Assembly (NCBI GenBank): GCA_022826585.1
Contig: JAJDUR010000032.1
Coordinates: 1 to 64,000 of the forward strand
Direction of reading: 5' to 3'
Source: Dehalococcoidia bacterium
GTDB taxonomy: Bacteria; Chloroflexota; Dehalococcoidia; Tepidiformales; Tepidiformaceae
DNA: 64,000 bases
The notes under the pieces were generated by a model that was given only the letters and a program-made list of their open reading frames with translations, ran no database searches and was not told the DNA's origin. Positions 31,458-39,055 of this stretch are shown here, one piece after another. The translations under genes and the position numbers were made by a program. Within the stretch, counting starts at the first letter, position 1. Every line of letters begins with the position of its first letter.

Positions 31458-32879
31458 TCAACTCGCCTCGATTGCGTGTGCCAGGGGGAGGCGGATGACC
31501 GCTGTGACACCCAGTCCGGGCCCTGCGCTCTCGAGGTTAACGGTACCGCCGTGCGCTTCAACGATGGCCCGCGTGATCGCCAGCCCCAGGCCAGTGCCGG
31601 CTATCCCCCGGCTGCGGGACTGGTCCGTGCGGTAGAAGCGATCGAAGACGTGGGGCAGGTCGGCGGGCTCGATGCCGGCCCCGTCATCGACGACCGAGAT
31701 GACCAGCGTCTCGCCGCCTTCCAGCTCGGCCCCGAGGACAACGGCTCCGCCTGGCTCGGTGGCGTGGATGGCGTTGCTCAGGACGTTGCCCAGCGCCTGG
31801 CTCATGCGCATGCGGTCGAGGCTCATCTCGGGGAGGTCGCCGGAGACGCGCAGGGCCAGATCGACCTCGCGGGCCCGTGACTGCGGCTGCCAGCGCTCCG
31901 CCTCCGTGTTGAGCAGCGAGGCGACCGAGGTGGCCTCAAGGGTGAGCCCCAGTTCCCCATGGTCTGTCTCCGCGAGCGAGTTCAGGTCGGACACGAGGCC
32001 GCGCAGGCGGTGCACTTCCTCGATGATGAGGTCGGATGCGCGCTCGGGGGCCTGGAGGCCGTCGGCCAGCCCCTTCGCTTCCAGCTGGATGACGCTCAGC
32101 GGCGTGTTTAGCTCATGGGAGACATCGTTCACGAGCCGCCTGCGGAGCTCACGCTGGGTCTCCAGGGCGGAGGTCATGTGGTTGAAGGCGGCGCTCATCC
32201 TGCCCAGCTCGTCCGAGGACGTGACCGGCAGCCGGGTGGTGTCGCCCTGGGCGATGGCCTGGGTGGCCTCGGTGAGGGCCGTGACGGGCGCCGTGATCCG
32301 CCGGGACAGCCAGCCGGACAGGAGGATGGCGACGCCGGCCGTGAGCGCGCCGCCAATGAGGGTGATGAGCAGCAGCGTGTTGAGAAACCCGTGCGACTCG
32401 CTCGACAGAAATTCCCGGTTGACATCCACGTAGACGTAGCCGACGGGCTGGTTCGTCGCCAGGTCGGACACGGTTTCGCGGCGCTCCCCCAGATCGGGCG
32501 CCGGTTTCCCCGGGACCACCATGGAGAAGTTGTCCCACACGACACGCCCGCCGGTGTCGACGATGACGACCCGGACCGGATCCCGGTGGAGGGCCTCGAG
32601 ATGGTCCTCCTCGCCTTCATCGGAGCCCTCCGCTCCGGGCGCTTCGCGGGAGCCGTACCCGGCCTCCAACAGCGTCCGATCGGCTGTTCCCCAACCACCG
32701 GCGGCCGTGTACTCGCGGCTCAGGTTGCGGGCCAGCTGGGTGGCCTCGTCGTCACCGATCTCGTCGACGAACTCGCCCAGGCGGGACTGCGTCGCGTAGT
32801 AGCCCACCGCCACGCTGACAAGGACGGCGAGGACGACCACGAGGACGGTCGCGCCCATGATTCGCCAGCGCAGCGACAT
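31458..32879 (-). CDS. Membrane sensor histidine kinase (BaeS-like)
   Basis: 473 residues. The first helix is MGATVLVVVLAVLVSVAVGYYA (8-29), then an extracytoplasmic sensor of about 135 residues rich in Glu/Gly at 75-95, a second helix LLLITLIGGALTAGVAILLSGW, and HAMP (about 191-245). The H-box is VNDVSHELNTPL with His255, followed by N-box LGNVLSNAIHA, G1 VVDDGAGI and G2 GTGLGLAITRAIVEAHGG. The start shares one base with the regulator stop. It senses an external signal, and the nearby lipoprotein is a candidate target or partner. Confidence 0.93.
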   Translation of the reverse strand: MSLRWRIMGATVLVVVLAVLVSVAVGYYATQSRLGEFVDEIGDDEATQLARNLSREYTAAGGWGTADRTLLEAGYGSREAPGAEGSDEGEEDHLEALHRDPVRVVIVDTGGRVVWDNFSMVVPGKPAPDLGERRETVSDLATNQPVGYVYVDVNREFLSSESHGFLNTLLLITLIGGALTAGVAILLSGWLSRRITAPVTALTEATQAIAQGDTTRLPVTSSDELGRMSAAFNHMTSALETQRELRRRLVNDVSHELNTPLSVIQLEAKGLADGLQAPERASDLIIEEVHRLRGLVSDLNSLAETDHGELGLTLEATSVASLLNTEAERWQPQSRAREVDLALRVSGDLPEMSLDRMRMSQALGNVLSNAIHATEPGGAVVLGAELEGGETLVISVVDDGAGIEPADLPHVFDRFYRTDQSRSRGIAGTGLGLAITRAIVEAHGGTVNLESAGPGLGVTAVIRLPLAHAIEAS

Positions 32880-33556
32880 CAGCCGTCCTCCGCCACGAAC
32901 CGGTAGCCGGCGCCGTACACCGTCTGGATGGGCTCCCGTCCGGCACGGTTGATCTGCTTGCGCAGGCGGGCGATCTGGCTGTCGATGGCGCGATCGAATC
33001 CCTCGAACTCGTTGCTGAAGGTCAGCGAGATGAGTTGCTCGCGGGTCAGCACCTGGTTGGGATGCCGCATGAAGGTTGCCAGAAGGGCCATCTGCGCCTG
33101 GCTCAGGGCCACGGGTTCCTCGTCCACCGCGACGGCGCCGGTGGTCTCGTTCAAGGTGATGCCGGCGCGCGTGAGCACCTGCTGAACCTTGCCCTTGACG
33201 CGACGCAGCACGGCCTCGGCGCGGGCGACGACCTCCTCCGGGTCGAACGGCTTGATGATGTAGTCGTCAGCTCCGCTCTCGAGCCCCGTGATCCGCTCGG
33301 CGGGGGCTTCCCTGGCGGTGAGCATGATGATGGGAACGTCCGACTCGCGGCGGAGGATCCGGCACAGATCCACGCCGTCGAGGCGGGGAAGCATGAGGTC
33401 GAGGATGACGAGGTCGGGAGCCAGGTCGCGGGCCAGGGCGAGGCCGCTTTCGCCGTCGTGAGCCATCTCGGCGGAGAAGCCGGCGCGCTCGAAGTACACC
33501 TTGACCCAGTTCGCGATCCGCCTGTCGTCTTCGACTATCAAGACCGTGGCGCTCAT
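32879..33556 (-). CDS. OmpR/PhoB-family response regulator
   Basis: 225 residues. The receiver domain has the acidic pair EDD (9-11), phosphoacceptor Asp53 in VILDLMLPRLDG, Thr in IIMLTAREA and Lys in YIIKPFDP. The winged-helix DNA-binding domain contains LTREQLISLTF and RAIDSQIARLRKQINRAG, ending VYGAGYRFVAEDG. It forms a standard operon with the kinase. A likely binding site is the region before the lipoprotein gene. Confidence 0.95.
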   Translation of the reverse strand: MSATVLIVEDDRRIANWVKVYFERAGFSAEMAHDGESGLALARDLAPDLVILDLMLPRLDGVDLCRILRRESDVPIIMLTAREAPAERITGLESGADDYIIKPFDPEEVVARAEAVLRRVKGKVQQVLTRAGITLNETTGAVAVDEEPVALSQAQMALLATFMRHPNQVLTREQLISLTFSNEFEGFDRAIDSQIARLRKQINRAGREPIQTVYGAGYRFVAEDG

Positions 33557-33580
33557 CAGGAGTCCTCGTAGAACATTCCT

Positions 33581-33612
33581 GGACGCGGCGCCTCGGGAGA
33601 GACGCCGCGTCC
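33581..33612 (-). terminator. Strong stem-loop between lipoprotein and response regulator genes
   Basis: GGACGCGGCG-(12 nt)-CGCCGCGTCC, a perfect 10-bp stem 24 nt upstream of the regulator start. With no U-tract it may act as a partial terminator or as a barrier that lowers regulator expression relative to the lipoprotein. Confidence 0.5.
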
Positions 33613-33667
33613 ACTCGCGGGATGCACTGCTTGTCAGCGTACACCCCTTGCCGGGCGGGACCGGGCG

Positions 33668-34822
33668 CTAGCCGCCGCCACGTCCTTCGCCCCCGGAGCC
33701 ATGCTCGCCGCCGGCCTCGTTGCCGTTGCCGCCGGAGCCGTGCTCGCCGCCGGCCTCGTTGCCGCCGCCGCCGGAGCCGTGCTCGCCGCCCCCTTCGGAG
33801 CTGCCGACCTCGGCATGGGGGACCCAGCCGGTGAACGGCTCTGCCGTCGCCGGCAGGTTGACCGTCCGCACCTCGCCCGGAGCCATGTCCACCGGCGTTG
33901 TTGGGCCGAGCTCCACTCCGTTGGAGAGGTGTACTTCGATCCTGACCCGGGTCAGGACACTGTTCGTCGTGTTCTCGACGGTGCCGGTGAAGGCGTTGGC
34001 CGAGGCGTCGTAGCTCATGATCAGGCGGGCGCCGCCACGAACCGTGTCGAAGGTCTCATCCAGCGCCAGCATGGCGCCGCTGCCTTCTTCGCCGCCGGCC
34101 TCGGAGCCTTCAGCGCCGCCCTCGGCGGAGCCTTCGCCCCCGGAACCGTGCTCACCGCCGGACTCGCCGCCGGACTCGGCGCCCTCTCCCGAGTGGGGAA
34201 CGGGGCCGGGGCCGCTGCAGTCGAACACTTCCATGTGCACGACGTACCCGTCGTAGGCCACGCCCGCCATTCCTGGTTCATCGCCGACGACCAGGACGGA
34301 GGTCGCTTGCTGACCAGGGTTCAGGTCGCCCAGCTTGTCAGGGCCGAGCTCGCCCACGGTCTGCGCGCCCAACTTCATGTGAGGCTCGGACTGCACGTAG
34401 CAGAGCTTCTCCGAGGTCGCGTTCTGGACGGTGGTGTAGACCGTCCCGGTCGCCTCATCGAACCGAGCGGAGACGGCCAGCCCGCCGAGGTTGCCTTCCC
34501 ACGACTGCCCGAGCGGAATGACCGGGCTCGACATGGCAGCTTCGCTGGCTTCGTTGCTTCCGGCGGCTTCAGCGCCCTCGGCGTGGCCGGCGCCCTCGGC
34601 GTGGCCCGGCTCACCGCCGCCCTCGCCACCTTCGCCCGGGCCGCCATGCTCACCGGGTCCTTCGCGCCCGGAGGCGGCCTCCGTGGCCCCTGAGCGGTCG
34701 GAGTCGTGACCGTTTCCGGCCTCGCTATCGCCCGTGCAGGCCACCAGTACTCCCGCACCGAGTACGGCCGCGAGGACCGACCCAACCAGGAGCGTCTTCG
34801 GGAACAGTTTCTTGAACATCAT
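33668..34822 (-). CDS. Lipoprotein with duplicated beta-type domain and Gly/Glu/His-rich linkers
   Basis: 384 residues from ATG 34822, with AAGGA 8 nt upstream. A signal peptide (MMFKKLFPKTLLVGSVLAAV) ends in the lipobox LVACTGD. Low-complexity linkers rich in Gly, Glu, Ser and His (about 40-95, 200-245, 340-384) flank two related domains at about 97-205 and 250-340. Shared features are a GG-x-Y/FD start, V-x-N-x-T, PHM/VHL, ELGP, a PG turn and a final H-x-EV. I do not know the family. It would sit on the outer face of the membrane, where the His/Glu linkers could bind metal ions. The TCS genes follow on the same strand. Confidence 0.75.
   Translation of the reverse strand: MMFKKLFPKTLLVGSVLAAVLGAGVLVACTGDSEAGNGHDSDRSGATEAASGREGPGEHGGPGEGGEGGGEPGHAEGAGHAEGAEAAGSNEASEAAMSSPVIPLGQSWEGNLGGLAVSARFDEATGTVYTTVQNATSEKLCYVQSEPHMKLGAQTVGELGPDKLGDLNPGQQATSVLVVGDEPGMAGVAYDGYVVHMEVFDCSGPGPVPHSGEGAESGGESGGEHGSGGEGSAEGGAEGSEAGGEEGSGAMLALDETFDTVRGGARLIMSYDASANAFTGTVENTTNSVLTRVRIEVHLSNGVELGPTTPVDMAPGEVRTVNLPATAEPFTGWVPHAEVGSSEGGGEHGSGGGGNEAGGEHGSGGNGNEAGGEHGSGGEGRGGG
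33693..33790 (-). repeat. 39-bp tandem repeat coding the lipoprotein C-terminus
   Basis: CCGGAGCC starts recur at 33693, 33732 and 33771, so the unit is 39 nt and about 2.5 copies are present. Each unit encodes a 13-residue block built on GGEHGSGG-x-GNEA. Copy number may vary by slippage. Confidence 0.8.
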
Positions 34823-35124
34823 CACATCAGTCCTTTCATCCGTGATGCTGTTCACGCTAGGAAGCAAATGTCGCAGAAATATGTCGGGCGCTAGCTGTTT
34901 CGTCCCGGCAGGGCGCCCGGGTCGTGCCCACACCACCGCTGCTGCTCAAGGCGACCGGCTCCTCGCGGATCACGCGAGGCAACCACCTCGAGCCGCCATC
35001 CCCTCGCGAGGTTGAAGCCGCCCGGCCGGTGCAGTCATCGCCCTGGGGCTTCTCACCAGACCCGGGGAGACAGGGGCCGGACGCGAGGGAAGCCACCGCT
35101 ACCAGGTGAAGCACGAAGGGCGGT
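34823..35124. other. 302-nt intergenic region before the lipoprotein gene
   Basis: No convincing gene. On the minus strand near the lipoprotein start is an AT-richer patch with two direct CGACAT copies 13 nt apart (ATGTCG at 34868-34873 and 34881-34886 on the plus strand); this could be the response regulator's site or part of the promoter. The remaining 240 nt has several CCTCGCG/CGCGAGG arms that could pair, but I matched it to no known riboswitch. Confidence 0.4.
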
Positions 35125-35199
35125 TGGTACCCCCGAGAGGACTCGAACCTCTGCCTTCGGCTCCGGAGGCCGACACTCTATCCGCTGAGCTACGGGGGC
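35125..35199 (-). tRNA. tRNA-Arg(CCG)
   Basis: Full cloverleaf on the minus strand. Acceptor GCCCCCG/CGGGGGT, D arm GCTCAGCGGATAGAGT, anticodon stem TCGGC/GCCGA with loop CTCCGGA (anticodon CCG, reads CGG), T arm AGAGG-TTCGAGT-CCTCT. The 3' ACCA is encoded. CGG is a common arginine codon in this G+C-rich sequence. Confidence 0.96.
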
Positions 35200-35317
35200 C
35201 CGGCGAGGCTCGATCGTAGCGCGTCGGGGGCGCTCCCGCACGAGCCTCGACCGCTCCGGCGGGAGTGCTACGATCTGCGGCACGTACCCCCGGACCTCCG
35301 GAAAGGAACCCGTTCCC

Positions 35318-35620
35318 ATGCCCATCTACGAATTCAACTGCCCCGAGTGCGGGAAGGTCTTCGAGCGCAAGCGGCCGGTCGAGAAGGCCAGCCAGGGCGC
35401 TCGCTGCCCGGAATGCGGCAAGAACGCACAGCGCATCTTCGGCGCGGCGATCATCGGCGTGGGCGGCGGCGACGACTTCGGCGACCTCGGGGATCTGGGC
35501 GACCTTGGCGGCATGCCCGACATGGGAGCGGGGATGCCCGGCATGGGCGGCATGCCTGGCATGGGCGGCGGCATGCCCGGCATGGAAGGGCTCGACATGG
35601 GCGGCGACCTCGACTTCTAG
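35318..35620 (+). CDS. FmdB-family zinc-ribbon protein with Met/Gly/Pro-rich tail
   Basis: 100 residues. The FmdB/CxxC_CxxC domain MPIYEFNCPECGKVFERKRP and GARCPECGKNAQRI supplies two CPEC pairs for one zinc or iron-sulfur site. After residue 48 the chain turns to Gly/Asp and then a repeated MPGMGG tail (residues 66-90). The family is linked to regulation of amide and formamide use, but mostly uncharacterised. A Met-rich tail could bind Cu(I). ATG 35318 follows a GGAAAGGAA site. Confidence 0.85.
   Translation: MPIYEFNCPECGKVFERKRPVEKASQGARCPECGKNAQRIFGAAIIGVGGGDDFGDLGDLGDLGGMPDMGAGMPGMGGMPGMGGGMPGMEGLDMGGDLDF
35512..35587 (+). repeat. Short tandem repeats coding MPGMGG motifs
   Basis: Four imperfect copies of ATGCCCGGCATGGGCGG-like units inside the FmdB gene, giving alternating Met-Pro-Gly-Met. 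Copy number may differ between strains. Confidence 0.6.
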
Positions 35621-35638
35621 GGCCCGGCCCGGCGCCGC

Positions 35639-36583
35639 CTAGTACGGATCGCGGCGCGAGAAGATGCGCCGCGGGTTCTCCAGCATCATCGCGTCGATCT
35701 GTTTCTCCGTGACGCCGCGCTCGCGCAGGGCGGGAAGCACGTCGTTGGAGATGTGGAGGAAGTGCCAGTTGGGCGCCCACTCCCGGGACGAGGCGCGGGG
35801 CATGGTGTCCATGAAGCAGTTGGTGTCGTGCGAGAGCACCATGCCCTCGGCGTAGCCCATCTCGCAGAGCCGGACGATGGTCTCGATGCGCCCCTCGGTG
35901 TTGAGGGTACGGTCGATGCCGAAGCGGTCCATGCCGATGGCGCTGCCCCGGTCCATGATGCGCGAGAGGTAGCCGGTATCGGCGCTGTCGCCGGAGTGGC
36001 CGATAACGACGCGCGTGAGGTCGACGCCCTCGCTCTCGAAGACATCCTGCTGGGCAAGCCCGGACTCGGTGGAGACATCGGTGTGGGTGCTGATGGGCAC
36101 GCCGGTGCGGCGGTGGGCGCGGGCGCCCGCGCGCAGCATGACCTCGTTCACCTCGTCGACAGTGGGCTGGGTGGCGAGCTTGATAACGCCGGCGCGGACG
36201 TCGCTGCCCTCGATGCCCTGCTCGATGTCGCGCACGAAGAGGTCGGCGATGGCGTCGCTGTCCATCTGGAGGAAGAGGTTGGGAGGCTGCCGCCAGACGC
36301 CGGTGCACATGACGATGTTGAGGTCGACCTGGCGGGCGACCTCGGAGACCATGGCGGCATCGCGGCCGAGGTCGATGGTGGTGAGGTCGACGATGGAGTC
36401 GATGCCGGCGGCCTTCAGCTCGCGGAAGCGCTCGACGGCGTTGGCGACCTCGGCGTCGCGGTCCCAGAGCTCGGGCCAGTTCTCGAACACGCCCGGCGAG
36501 CGGATGAAGACGTGCTCGTGCATGAGGGTGGCGCCGAGTTCGCTGTGGTCGATGGCGCCGGCGGCGGTGGGGATGGTGACCAT
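35639..36583 (-). CDS. Phosphotriesterase-like lactonase/hydrolase (amidohydrolase superfamily)
   Basis: 314 residues. The binuclear metal site is complete: first His pair LMHEHVF (about 21), a carboxylated lysine candidate in AGVIKLATQP, His in PISTHTD, His in VIGHSGDSADT and the final Asp in VLSHDTNCFM. PTE-like proteins hydrolyse lactones or, in specialised forms, organophosphates; SGDSAD and the adjacent loop favour the lactonase group. GGAGGAAGG precedes the ATG. It is divergent from the thioesterase gene. Confidence 0.9.
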   Translation of the reverse strand: MVTIPTAAGAIDHSELGATLMHEHVFIRSPGVFENWPELWDRDAEVANAVERFRELKAAGIDSIVDLTTIDLGRDAAMVSEVARQVDLNIVMCTGVWRQPPNLFLQMDSDAIADLFVRDIEQGIEGSDVRAGVIKLATQPTVDEVNEVMLRAGARAHRRTGVPISTHTDVSTESGLAQQDVFESEGVDLTRVVIGHSGDSADTGYLSRIMDRGSAIGMDRFGIDRTLNTEGRIETIVRLCEMGYAEGMVLSHDTNCFMDTMPRASSREWAPNWHFLHISNDVLPALRERGVTEKQIDAMMLENPRRIFSRRDPY

Positions 36584-36640
36584 GCCTTCCTCCGTGACCG
36601 AATCGCTGGCGGGCGGCAGTATACGGGCCGGGGGAGGGCC

Positions 36641-37060
36641 ATGGACCCTGCGATGGCAGAGCTGGTGGCGGCCGATCAGATCCCGTACTGGTCACTGCTC
36701 GGCATCGAACTCGTGGACGCCGAGCGAGGGCATGTGAAGCTGCGGCTGCCGATGGAGGCGAAGTTGGCCACCCGCCGCCCCGACGTGATGCACGGCGGCG
36801 CGATCGCGTCGCTAGTCGACGCCGCTTCGGGCTCGGCGGTGGCGACGCTGCGGGATCCGGAGGACGACACCTGGGCGGGGCACGCGACGACCGACCTGAA
36901 CGTGTCGTACCTGCGGGCAGTGCGCGGGGAGGCGACGGCCGAGGGGCGGGTGCTGCGAGCGGGCCGGACAACGGTCTTCGTGGCGGTGGAAGTGCGGGAC
37001 GAGTCGGGGGAGCTGGCGGCGGCGGGACGCGTCACCTACGCCATCGCCCGTCGATCCTGA
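36641..37060 (+). CDS. PaaI-type hotdog-fold thioesterase
   Basis: 139 residues. The hotdog motif DVMHGGAIASLVDAASGSA carries the HGG and the catalytic Asp, followed by TTDLNVSYLRAVRGEATAEG and RTTVFVAVEVRDESGEL. These enzymes hydrolyse acyl-CoA thioesters, often of aromatic or short-chain acids, and work as tetramers. ATG 36641 is preceded by GGGGGAGGG; a TATACG box lies about 15 nt further up. Confidence 0.9.
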   Translation: MDPAMAELVAADQIPYWSLLGIELVDAERGHVKLRLPMEAKLATRRPDVMHGGAIASLVDAASGSAVATLRDPEDDTWAGHATTDLNVSYLRAVRGEATAEGRVLRAGRTTVFVAVEVRDESGELAAAGRVTYAIARRS

Positions 37061-37126
37061 GCACGGGGGCGCGGGCGCCTGCTATCGTGAGGGGCGGCCC
37101 CCGCAGGGGGTCGAGGAGGGTGGCCG

Positions 37127-37459
37127 GTGGGCGCCAGTGACTTCCAGAACCTGACCGAGATCGAGCAGCTCGACGACTGGTTCGAGCGCTCGCGCGAGCG
37201 GGACGTCGTGCTGTTCCTGCACGACTACTGGTGTCCCATCTCCAGCCGCGCCTACGACGAGATGTCGCTCGTCGAGGGCGAGATCGCCCTCATCGACGTA
37301 TCCGAGGGGCGCGAACTGACACGCTCGATCGAAGCGCGCACGGGCGTGAAGCACGAGTCGCCGCAGGTGCTGATCCTGCGGGACGCGCGGGCGCGGTGGG
37401 CGGCCTCGCACGGGAGCATCACGCAACAGGCCGTGGGCGAGGCGATCACCACGCCCTAG
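37127..37459 (+). CDS. YtxJ-like monothiol bacilliredoxin-type protein (DUF2847)
   Basis: 110 residues from GTG 37127, with GAGGAGGG before it. A thioredoxin fold with the single-cysteine motif DYWCPISSRAYDEM, then TGVKHESPQVLILRDARARW and SHGSITQQAV, closely follows the YtxJ pattern. In Firmicutes YtxJ/BrxC removes bacillithiol from protein thiols. Finding it here suggests a bacillithiol-like low-molecular-weight thiol, but no biosynthesis genes are in the window. A DinB protein at 18.8 kb is in a family that includes thiol S-transferases. Confidence 0.78.
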   Translation: MGASDFQNLTEIEQLDDWFERSRERDVVLFLHDYWCPISSRAYDEMSLVEGEIALIDVSEGRELTRSIEARTGVKHESPQVLILRDARARWAASHGSITQQAVGEAITTP

Positions 37460-37480
37460 CGGCTGCCGAGGGCAGGGGAA

Positions 37481-37993
37481 TCAGCGCGACTCCCGCAGGC
37501 TTTCGCTGCTACGGTCGAGCGCTTCGAGGACGGCGCGGATGTCGGCCTGCAGCTTCTCGATAACGGAGACGGCGTAGCTATCGGCGTCCTGGAGCTGGCT
37601 GGCGGCGGCCTGGGCGGCCTCGCTCAGGTGCGCGGCGGCCGTGGCGTCGGCGTCGGCGATGGTCTGCCGGGCGCGCGCCTCGCTGCCGATAATGATCTCC
37701 TGGCTGCGCTTCTCCGCTTCCTGGACGACGGCCGTCTGGCTCACGAGGCGGGCCCGTTCCCGCTCCGCCTCCTCGATCAGGGCCTGGCCATGCTCCTTGG
37801 CGTCGCGCAGGAGCTGCTCGCGCTGCTCGAGCACCTGGGCGGCCTGGCGCACGTTCTCGGGAACGGCGAGGCGGAGCTGATCGACGAGGTCGAGGATGGC
37901 GCGGCGCTCGATCACGAGGTTGCCTCCCACGGGAAGGCGGCGCGCCTGCACGACGACGGACTCGAGGCTTGCGATGAGGTCGAGGAGTTCCAG
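37481..37993 (-). CDS. Coiled-coil protein of DivIVA/ATP-synthase-b-like type
   Basis: 170 residues if translation starts at CTG 37993 (LELLDLIASLESVV). AGGGGAGG sits 6 nt before this CTG and no ATG/GTG/TTG occurs near. A GTG further inside would remove the conserved N-terminus. The chain begins with a short globular part (NLVIERRAILDLVDQLRLAVPE) and continues as one long Ala/Glu/Arg-rich coiled coil (EQLLRDAKEHGQALIEEAERERARL). I associate this arrangement, downstream of coaD, with Chloroflexota. It may be a scaffold in cell division or envelope growth; function unproven. Confidence 0.75.
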   Translation of the reverse strand: MELLDLIASLESVVVQARRLPVGGNLVIERRAILDLVDQLRLAVPENVRQAAQVLEQREQLLRDAKEHGQALIEEAERERARLVSQTAVVQEAEKRSQEIIIGSEARARQTIADADATAAAHLSEAAQAAASQLQDADSYAVSVIEKLQADIRAVLEALDRSSESLRESR

Positions 37994-38012
37994 CGGGGGC
38001 CTCCCCTGCGAG

Positions 38013-38498
38013 CTAGCGGTTGAGCCCGACCCGGTCGCGGATGGCGGCGCGCACATGGTCGGGAACCAGGCCGTCCACGTCGTAGCCGAGCTGGGAAACC
38101 TCCCGCACACGGCTCGCGCTCACGTAGATGTACTCGTGGTTGGTCATCAGGTACACGGACTCGATGGAGGGCGCCATCTTGCGGTTCATGAGGGCCATAT
38201 CGAACTCGTACTCGAAATCGCCGCCACCGCGGATGCCGCGAACGATGGCGACGGCGCCCCTGTTCTTGGCGAACTCGACGGTGAGGCCCTCGAGCATCTC
38301 CACTTCGACGTTCGGGAGTTCCTTGACCGCCTCGCGGAAGAGCTCGATTCGCTCCTCGCAGGTGAACATGGCGCTCTTATCGCGGCCGCGGATAACGGCC
38401 ACGATGACCTGGTCGAAGAGACCGGTCATGCGCTTGACGAGGTCCAGGTGCCCGTTGGTCACGGGATCGAAGGCACCCGGGAAGATCGCGGTTCTCAT
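38013..38498 (-). CDS. coaD: Phosphopantetheine adenylyltransferase
   Basis: 161 residues, normal length. The HxGH nucleotidyl-transferase motif is FDPVTNGHLDLVKR at residues 10-23, with RDKSAMF and the late VSASRVREVSQLGYD matching the family. It makes dephospho-CoA from phosphopantetheine and ATP, the fourth step of CoA synthesis. Its ATG overlaps the rsmD stop by 4 nt (ATGA). It would also serve the acyl-CoA-using genes elsewhere in the window. Confidence 0.97.
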   Translation of the reverse strand: MRTAIFPGAFDPVTNGHLDLVKRMTGLFDQVIVAVIRGRDKSAMFTCEERIELFREAVKELPNVEVEMLEGLTVEFAKNRGAVAIVRGIRGGGDFEYEFDMALMNRKMAPSIESVYLMTNHEYIYVSASRVREVSQLGYDVDGLVPDHVRAAIRDRVGLNR

Positions 38499-39055
38499 GC
38501 ACCCTCCAACGCCACGAAAAACGCCACGGCGGTATCGCCGTAGACCCGCCGATCGGACAACGTGAGGCCGAGCGGGCGTTCCGGCGGATTGTATCGGCTC
38601 CGGTGCTCATAGACGACCAGACCGTCCTCGGCGAGGAGCGGCGCCAGCTCGGCAAGCGTCGGCAGGGCCTGCTCGGAGTCGTAGGGGGGATCGCAGAAGA
38701 TGAGGTGGAAGGGGCCGTCGAGGGAGCCCAGCGCGCCGGGCAAGGCGCCGCGGACGACCGAGCCCTGCCCGGACAGTTCGGCGCGAGCGAGGCTCTGGAC
38801 GATGGCGCGGGCGGCGGGGCGGTGGCTCTCGACGAAGACGCCGCGGGCGGCCCCGCGGCTGAGCGCTTCGATGCCGAGCGCGCCCGTTCCCGCGAAGAGA
38901 TCGAGCACGTCGGCGCCGTCGATACGGGCAGCGAGGACGTTAAAGATGGCTTCACGCACGTGGGCGCTGGTGGGGCGCAGGCGGGCGCCCCCGGCCTCGG
39001 CCAGCTGGAAGCCCTTGAGGGCGCCACCGGTTATGCGGACACGCGCCTGGGGCAC
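38495..39055 (-). CDS. rsmD: 16S rRNA (guanine966-N2)-methyltransferase
   Basis: 186 residues from GTG 39055. The N-terminal RITGGALKGFQL and RPTSAHVREAIFNVL are RsmD signatures. The SAM site is VLDLFAGTGALGIEALSRGA, and LIFCDPPYDS is the N-methylation DPPY motif. It methylates G966 of 16S rRNA during small-subunit assembly. The rsmD-coaD order is widespread. The start is immediately next to the stop of the upstream membrane-anchored gene. Confidence 0.95.
   Translation of the reverse strand: MPQARVRITGGALKGFQLAEAGGARLRPTSAHVREAIFNVLAARIDGADVLDLFAGTGALGIEALSRGAARGVFVESHRPAARAIVQSLARAELSGQGSVVRGALPGALGSLDGPFHLIFCDPPYDSEQALPTLAELAPLLAEDGLVVYEHRSRYNPPERPLGLTLSDRRVYGDTAVAFFVALEGA

Noticed and set aside
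33693-33790. Regular 39-bp repeats considered as a CRISPR array
   Set aside because: Units are contiguous with no unique spacers, lie in frame in a coding region and encode GGEHGSGG-type peptide repeats.
34868-34886. Canonical OmpR-type direct repeat
   Set aside because: The ATGTCG copies are 13 nt apart rather than the usual 10-11 nt and only two exist; kept only as a note in the intergenic entry.
34857-35114. 85-residue minus-strand ORF in the gap before the lipoprotein gene
   Set aside because: No clear third-position GC preference, no Shine-Dalgarno and no recognisable motif; treated as intergenic.
34887-35124. Possible riboswitch (cobalamin, c-di-GMP and ydaO-type patterns considered)
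   Set aside because: Only scattered CCTCGCG/CGCGAGG arms are present; the conserved core sequences of these classes are missing.
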